Assembly: GCF_034702125.1 (NCBI RefSeq)
Contig: NC_085880.1
Span: 12,950,000 to 13,013,999, forward strand
Source of the DNA: Engraulis encrasicolus
Lineage: Eukaryota > Chordata > Actinopteri > Clupeiformes > Engraulidae
Length of the DNA stretch: 64,000 nucleotides
Direction of reading: 5' to 3'
A program made the position numbers and the translations under genes. Each line of letters begins with the position of its first letter. Position 1 is the first letter of the stretch. The notes below the pieces were generated by a model. The model was not told the origin of the DNA and searched no databases. It saw only the letters and a program-made list of their open reading frames with translations. Shown piece after piece: positions 46,511 through 64,000 of the stretch.

Positions 46511-48490
46511 AGAGCGATTGTTACACATTTATCAGAAGTTTGACTCAGACCGATATAGTCAGGCAGTATGTAAATTGAAGGCTGTTTTTTTCTTTTTTTT
46601 AAAGGAGGGCAGGACATGCTTGACATTTTATTGATATATATATAAATGCAGAGAAAGTACACTTTGAAATGGTTTTGCAAAGTTATGAGGTTGTAAATAC
46701 TGTAATACAAATTTATTTAAATTCCGTTTTGCATGCATTGCGCCCCTCGTTTCCTGTGATTTCCTCTTGTAAGAAACTGTGACTTGCTGCTGTAGGGAGT
46801 ACAGTGTGCACCTCCATCCCTTTAGACCTCTCGTGCTTGCAAATAGGGCTGAACATGTACATTTGGTAGGACATATTTTTTATTTCCCACAAAGTGGTTT
46901 TACTTAGTTGTGTAGCATAATAGTTTAGTGGCCATGCACATAATGAGGTGAAATGAAACAAAACAAAAAAGCAAGCCATGACTGAATAGTGAAGACGACT
47001 TTTACACATCGTCTGTGGATCTTTGGAATTGAAAGTATTGACGCGTCTCTTGCAGAGTTGCGACAGCAACATTCAGGTGCCTTATTTTTTTGCTTGTGCA
47101 ATGAGGTTGGCTGGTTCTAGTTCAATGAGGTTGGCTAGACTTCTTAACCTGTTGCCCAGGCATGTACTGTAAGAAGGCAGAGGCAACGTTCACGCACAGC
47201 CCCCTGTTCTTTTCTATGATTTTCCTGTACCGGTATTTTTTTTTTCTAATGAAAATAATTTTTGCGTATGTATAGACAAATGGTCATAATTGTTTTTCCT
47301 CTGTAACTTATTTTTCCCTTCCGTTTATTTTTTAGTGTAGGCCGTAAAACAAGCATTAACTGAATATTATTTTTAATAGTAATGACCTACTTTATGGAAT
47401 AATTTAAAAATCATTGAGTTGAGTTCAACGCTGGCTCATTTTCGTGGTTTAACCCTTTCATGTCTGTATCTTTGCCTCAGTTGGGCCCAAGAAATAAAAC
47501 ATGATAAAATCGTCTATTAAAAAGAAGAGAAACAAAAGAAGTTTCACGATTCTTTCCTTGTACATACTGTGTAAGGTATGAAATATTCTGCTTTTCCAAA
47601 TAAGGTTCCAATAGGTAATGTTATTAGAACTCTTTAGTACACCTGTGTTTGAGCTTCACTTGTCATGTCAATGTGTCATGCTGTAGCTCAGGCTACGGCC
47701 CCTTTGTTGTGTCATAGTATGACATCCAACAGCATGCAGTGGTTTTCCTTTGCATTTAAGCCGTTCAATCGCCCATTAGTCAGCTAAAGATGTTTTTTTC
47801 CTGTATGGAAAGCAGTAGACTTTTGCTTGGCTGTGCATGGAGTTTTGTATAGTATAACCGCTCCCTGTCCAAACTCTGTTTTCACTTTCAGACTGTCTCC
47901 CCTTAGGCTTGCTGAACCCCCCTCCTTTTTATAACGCTATGCATGGACTGACTAGATGCTGCAGTGAGCTGACTTGCTACCCGCCCTGTTAATTTAAGAC
48001 GTGCTCCTGAACATTGATAATGTATGAAACCTCTTTAAAGATAGCTCACTGAAGGCGCTTGTTAACAACCGCATTTCTTTTTTCCTTGCCTGCCTGCCTG
48101 CCTGTCTCGTTTGTCATCTCCCCAGTGGATGTGTGTTAAGTTATTTAGGATTCTAATTTAATTTAGCTGAGGCTGATGTAAATTATAGATGACCAGCAGA
48201 CAGACAAGGCTACCAAATACATGGATTCTGTGGTGTGTTTTTAGCAGAGACAGTCTTGCTTAGAATCTCCACTTTTAACAGAGAAACACCCATTCATGGC
48301 TACTTAAGTTTACTTCAAGGAATTGTGGTTAACAAATTACCAGTCGTACCAGTTCAGGAGGTATTGTTCACTCTTTAGCAGTGTCTGTGGATATGTGTAC
48401 CTCGTATATTTGGCGAACAAATATCCCACTATTTGCAATAGCCCAGTTACTATACCCACTTTGGAAATAAAGCAATGGCAAAGTATTTTA
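46511..48490 (+). other. lcor: Predicted 3' UTR of the long lcor isoform
   Basis: Non-coding, A/T-rich. AATAAA occurs at 47493-47498 (AAGAAATAAAACATG) and 48466-48471 (GGAAATAAAGCAATG). Either could end the transcript; the choice cannot be made from sequence. Confidence 0.5.
47493..47498 (+). other. lcor: Candidate polyadenylation signal, long lcor isoform
   Basis: AATAAA about 1 kb after the long-isoform stop codon. Confidence 0.4.
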
Positions 48491-49299
48491 TTTTAATGAT
48501 CTTGGCTTTAATTTGGTTTTGAATTAATTGTAAATTGAGCTGTAATACCTCACAAGAGCCAGTATGTGTGAAAATGCAGGCATAGCCTTCCAACACTATA
48601 CAGTTAACTGAGTATTCATCCTTCTCCTATTTTGTCTTTTGATGTATTTTAAAACGACTTGAGGGTTACATGTGTTAATACACTTGCATTTGGCAATGTT
48701 ATTCCTTCCTGCTGTGGACATAAAATGTTTTCAGTTCTCACAGCTCTTGCTTCCTGTGTGTTTATTTGCATCATATTGCCCTGATGGTGTCCATAGACAT
48801 CTATGCCAGTGAATAGTCTATTCAATGCAGAGCATATGCAGTACTGGGTATTCATTTTGTATACATCCAGATGCCCATTTATGAGGGAAAAGTTTCAACA
48901 TGACCAATGAAACCCCATAAAAACCGTATTCAACTCGTTCAAATTTTCAAGGTGATGTTTACCTCTTCTATAGAGATGTTTCTTTTGCTGAGACTGGAGA
49001 AAAAGGCATAAGCCTCTTTATACACACTATCCCTTGTGCAGGGCCAGGTTAACGCACAGGCTAGATGTGGCTGCAGCCTAGGGGCACCCACCTGCCCGGG
49101 GGGGCCCTGGCTGGCCAAAAGGGGAGATGGGGGTATGCAGAATCGTGACAAGTGTAGTATTGAAAAAAAAAAATCATCTGCACATATGTTCTTTATACCT
49201 TAGCTCGGAATTATGATGCTGGCTATATAATTTTGTCGCCTTCTGCAAAATTTGTCGTCTGCCGGGGGGCCTCCAGCAACATCATTTGCCAGTCCTGTT

Positions 49300-49393
49300 C
49301 TCCGCCTCCCTCTCCCCACTCACTTCCTGTCCCTCTCACTATCCTGTCACAAATAAAGGCACAAAAGCCCTAAATATCTTCAAAAAAAAAAAA
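49300..49393 (+). mobile_element. SINE 3' fragment
   Basis: CCACTCACTTCCTGTCCCTC, then AATAAAGGCACAAAAGCCC and a poly-A, matches the tail of the SINE at 11740-11935. The tRNA-like head is missing or replaced by a GGGGGCCC-rich repeat at about 49040-49290. Confidence 0.7.
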
Positions 49394-52300
49394 AGTATTG
49401 CACCGCATGATTCATGCAGTCAGCCTCAACACATTATGCCAAGGTTTGACAGACTGGTCAGAGGAGACACAGTAAAAGCACACACATATTTTTTAATGAA
49501 TGAAAAGGGTGGATTTTTTTTCAGTAAACATTTGTTGGTGGCACTACATACATTCAGAATTACTGCAATTATCAATTATAACCATCAAATCCTGGAGACT
49601 CACGAAAGGAAAGCAACAGAAGCACATCGGTAGGAAACAAACAGTAAACATTTCTTTCACTTGTTCAATACAACAGACACTGCATCGTTTACAATACATG
49701 GTTCATGGGAAATAGCTTAGAATGCTGCGAGCGGCTCTGGAACACAGAATCAGATCCAGCCGCCTAAGTAGAGCGCGGCTAGGAAGGACAGACTCTTTAT
49801 TAAAGACTTTTTTTCTCTTTTCTTTTGTATTTTTTTAATATTCCCCCCACCCGAGAAAGATGGAAGTATATCATGAACATGCGACGCGCTATGAATGGTG
49901 TGGGCACCACTGAACAGAGCCAAGCTTGCGTCCATTTCAAAAAGACAAAGCTCTCTTCTTCTTTGAGGGCTGCAAAATTGTCCGTTTATATTGTCCAGTA
50001 CACAGCAGCAGAGAATGGGAACAGTCACCACCTAACGACCCCCCTCCCCTCCCTTCCCTCCCACCTTGGAAGGAAACAAGGACAACAAAAAAAGGTCAAA
50101 GAATCAGAACTGGCCACGTAATATCTATTGTACTGTACAGTGAAAAGTAAACACACTGCTTAAAGTTACCACTTCACAAGTGTAGGACTCCTTCCTTGGT
50201 GTTTGTTGTTATTTGTCATGGTGGAAAGTACTTTGCCAAGCTGCCTGCCAGCTGACACCACTGGGCTTTTCAGGCCCACCATAGGCCAGGGCCAAACCAC
50301 AGGAGTCATGTTTGCACAAAATGAATGTCACTGAATGGACGTCAGTGAAAGAAAAACACTCCCTAACAGTCCATGAGCAAAGGCATGACCATTATTTTTT
50401 GGATGGAGACACAAGGAAACCCCCTTACTTGCTCTGTGCAGCTGTGTGTGTGTGTGTGTTCACCGTGTATGTCTGCTGATGGCTTGCTTTTATCACTAAA
50501 ATGAAAATGACTGATGGTCACCTTAAGTTTTAAACAAGCATCATTACTTACATTGGAACAATAGAGAGTGAAGTATTTAACAAAAGCATCTCCTCTACTA
50601 GTAGTCCCCAGTATGGTGTACCCTCTGAAGGCTTCTTCCAGGCCTCATATTGGGTGGAGCGGATGGAATGTGTTCGCCAGAACCAATTACGTCAGTTCCT
50701 GACTATTAATGATGTCATCATCAATACCTTTCAGCCTTTCCCCCTTTTTTGACTATTTTACCTTTATTTTTATTTATTTTTTACTCAATCTTTTTTTTTT
50801 CATTATTATTGAAAACTGGCAACAAATATTATGCCTTATATATTCTACATCAGGAAAGGCTTTAGATAAAATAAATAAAAAAACACAGACGTTCAAATGA
50901 ATTAGATGTAATATTCACATGGAAGACAACATATACAATATTAAACATTTTTTTTTTCTAAATCAATACTGCCTCCTATAAAACAAGGTCAGCCATTGGC
51001 TACCTTGCTTTGGCCAATTACAAACTAGTTTGTTTGAGCAGTTTGAATAAACAAACAGAGGGGTTAAGGGAGCCTACCAAGTGTCATTCTTCCTTCGTCC
51101 ACAGACGCTTCCAGAAAACAGATTTACTCTTTAACATATAAAAATACTATACCAAAATGAAATACAAATATATATATTAGAATCTGTTAGGCATTTCTGT
51201 ATAAAGAGAGGGCTAAAGGAGTTAGGTTACATCAGGAAACAAAAAATACAATCAAAGTAATAAAAAAACGCAACAAAATCATAACAAAATTAGATAAAAA
51301 CTAAACTGAAATCTGAAATTGAAATAGAAGTGTTTGTTTCTGAAATAATAATAATTATACTTATCATAATAAAAAAGCTCTACACAACCATTTGCAAGGT
51401 CTTCCAAACATGCAGGAGTTTGCACTAGTAATACTGCAGGCATTGGGACAGAGCAGTGGTTCGCTGCTCTCTCTCATAAGGGCTTGGGGTCAGGGACTGG
51501 GCTTGGGGCTGGAGGTGGGAATAGTAGGGAGTGTTGCTTACATACAAGCCCAATGCTAAGGCAATGACTACGCATGCTGGGACTACTGTATGTATGAATA
51601 AGGATATAGCACTGGACGCTAACAGCACAGCTGGAACCACCACCTCGCTTCAGAAAGAGCAGCTCTCGCTACACACATGGTTGTCTGTCTGAGTGTGTGT
51701 TTCATTTGGGGCTTGGGATTGGAGTATAGGGGGCTATTCTAAGTTTATTGTTAAAACAACAAAACCTTTCAAATGTAATGTACCTACAGTAGCTCCACAG
51801 TATATATGGGAAACCTCCATCACCAAGTAGTGAACTAAGGAAGGCAGATCTGCCAAAAAACTGGGAAAGAGCCCATACCATAATAGACCTACTGAACAGC
51901 ACCTCGCAGCACTTGGCAGGTCAACCCTAGACATCATTTGAGTCTGCACTAACCACGGGTATGGCCTGGCCAACATGCTTGAAGTAACTAACCCACTTGG
52001 GCTAGCCCGGGTATGGCATGGCATGGCCAGCCTTCTTCGGATAACTCATCAGGGGTTGGCTTTAACTCATCGGGGGCTTACTGTGTGGACGGAGGCTGGG
52101 CTGGGAGAGGGCAAACATTAGGCCATGCTTAAGAGATCAACAACACAGCAGAAATAACCAAACAAACAAATGAAGCAAGCAAGCAAGCGTTGCAGTCTGT
52201 CGCTATGTGGGGCAGAGTCACTGGCAGGTGGCTCTGGTGCGATCTGGCCTGGCCTGGGGAGGGCACGCAGGACACCAAGCTTAAAGCATGGACGGAGGCA

Positions 52301-53996
52301 GCGCGTAGAGTTAAGTCTGCTCGTGAACTCACTGTTTTTCTGATTTCTTTTCCCCCATCTTCTCATTGTGATGTGTTACTTCTCAACAAACTGTCCATGT
52401 ACATTCTGACAACAATTACAGCACAGACTTGAGTTTGAAAAAAAAGAAAGAATGACAGTGCAAGGGAGAAAACAAAGACACGCTAAACCAGTTCCAGAAA
52501 TGAACAGATGGAAGAAAGAGTAGAAAGCCATGGTTGTCACGACGAACGGCATGAATTTCAGAATCCAATGGACCTCCTCCGGCATCTGGACCTCTCTGTA
52601 TCTCTCTGCCTCTTGCTTTCTTTCTCCCAATGCTGAGTGTGCTTTGAGGTGTGGTGGAGCCAGAGGCTTATGGGGCAGCCCGGCCTCTGTTTAAGGTAAA
52701 TGTCAGGACTTCAGAGGGAGGATGGGAGGGAGGGACGGGTGGCAATGGACAGCAGGCGGCCTGCCTGCATGTTGTGGGCAAGCGAAGCGGGTAGGCCCAG
52801 CGGTGATAGGATGTGTGGGAAGGAGTGGGCAGCTTTGGAGAGCTGGGAAAGTCTGGAGAGCATTGAATAGGATGGGACTGGATTGGATCGTGCTGGGGGC
52901 ACATGCAAAAAGGTCCTGCGTACTGAAGCATCGCAATGTCTTTTGTTCAGTCTCTCCGCTCGCTCTGTACAAAAAAAGCCTCAGCTTAGCCGAAGCCATC
53001 TGTGTGTGTGTGTGTGTGTGTGTGTTTGTGGTTTAATATGTGCCTTCTCAGCGCAGATGTTGTACTTTACATTTACAAATGTATGTCAGCTGTATGTTTT
53101 TTTTCCCAATGTGTGTCAAGCGGTGAATTAAATGTTGTCGTACATGTATGCTTGAGCCACAAAAGCCTGAAACTTATGAATGAAACTCAGGAAGAGGAGA
53201 TGTGGCCCTAAACGGTTCCCTAAGTCCAAGAAAATACAAACATATTCAAATCTTTCATATCCATAAGCTTGACCTTTGACCTCATCGCGTCAAACAGAGC
53301 AGCCAGAGAGAAGGCCTCTACCACCACTTCTCCACTGTCCAAAAACAATCTGCTATTACTCTACCACCGCACTAGAGGGCGCTGTTTCCCATCTCAACAA
53401 ACTGCTTACCAGGAAGCAAACTAGGGGGGGTTGATGGTGGCAATAGAGGCTCTCACGGATGCCTAACAGAGTTATAAGGGCTGAAATCTCAGGCCAGGAG
53501 TGTGGGACTAATTACATGGCGCCTGTTCTGAACGTATCAACCTCTCTAGTTCCCCCTGAACTTGGATACAATGCTGCACATACAATGGTGTCTGTTTTCT
53601 CTTTGTTTTTTTGTTTTGTTTTTTTGTTTTTGTTCTTTTTGATGATGACAGTGACATTTTTTTGTTCCGCCTCACAGACACCGTACACCGTCGGGAAGAA
53701 AGGAGGAAAAAAAATGTTCTATTATACAAACATTGTTGTCCATAATATATAGATAGAGGTTTTATATATATATATTTATATATTTCTGTATACTCTCTTG
53801 CACTGGCTCTCTCTCCCTCTCTCTCTTTTGTCCGGTCTCTCTTTCTTCACCCCCCCCTTCTCTCCTCCTCTCCTCTCATCTCTCTTTCCCTGACGTGCTC
53901 GCTCTCTACCGCTCTGTGGTGTTGTTTGTTTGTGTGTGTAGTAAAGTAGTAGATGTGGACCGGCGCCCCCGTGTGGTTGGTTGGATGCGGGCGCCC
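49394..53996 (-). other. slit1: Interval holding the predicted slit1 3' UTR, convergent with lcor
   Basis: No coding potential on either strand. A minus-strand AATAAA (TTTATT at 49796-49801) is one candidate 3' end for slit1, which would make a UTR of about 4.2 kb; other T/A-rich sites exist near 50760. The final boundary is unknown. Confidence 0.4.

Positions 53997-64000
<10,004 letters not shown>

Overview
The window is nuclear DNA from a ray-finned (teleost) fish. The coding exons match vertebrate MORN4, LCOR and SLIT1, while introns and flanks are full of fish-type microsatellites, tRNA-derived SINEs, an L1-type LINE fragment and many small foldback DNA transposons. Every gene call was made by joining exons by hand with splice signals and reading phase. 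No aligner or database was used. The species cannot be named from the sequence alone.

Layout. (1) 1-5.4 kb: non-coding flank with a 32-bp minisatellite and a large purine-rich higher-order repeat. (2) 6.0-14.6 kb, minus strand: complete four-exon MORN4 (146 aa). Its first intron has a GC-AG splice pair and holds an L1 remnant, several SINEs and an intact-looking hAT-type MITE with target-site duplication. (3) 15.0-15.9 kb: divergent MORN4/LCOR promoter interval. (4) 15.97-46.5 kb, plus strand: lcor. Six shared exons splice either to a short last exon (34300-35356, psq helix-turn-helix domain, 681-aa product) or to a giant alternative last exon (40933-46510, 2188-aa product). The long product corresponds to the C10orf12/PALI1 form known in mammals. 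Each last exon is followed by its own candidate polyadenylation signal. (5) 46.5-54.0 kb: convergent 3' ends of lcor and slit1. (6) 54.0-64.0 kb, minus strand: the last six coding exons of slit1 (384 residues up to the stop), covering part of an EGF repeat, the laminin-G domain, three EGF repeats and the C-terminal cystine knot. The gene continues beyond the window.

How the genes relate. MORN4 (membrane-associated, MORN repeats), LCOR (nuclear corepressor; the long form a Polycomb PRC2 partner) and SLIT1 (secreted axon-guidance ligand) do not form a pathway. They reflect conserved linkage: all three lie in human 10q24, although there MORN4 is separated from LCOR by other genes.

I found no undescribed multi-gene system. 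The most notable observations are structural. The slit1 EGF exons have both kinds of splice site duplicated in tandem: an 11-copy array built on a 5' splice site, and a 58-bp duplication carrying a 3' splice site. A 20-residue coding minisatellite lies in the long lcor exon. A GC donor is used in MORN4. Two adjacent foldback elements sit in lcor intron 5.
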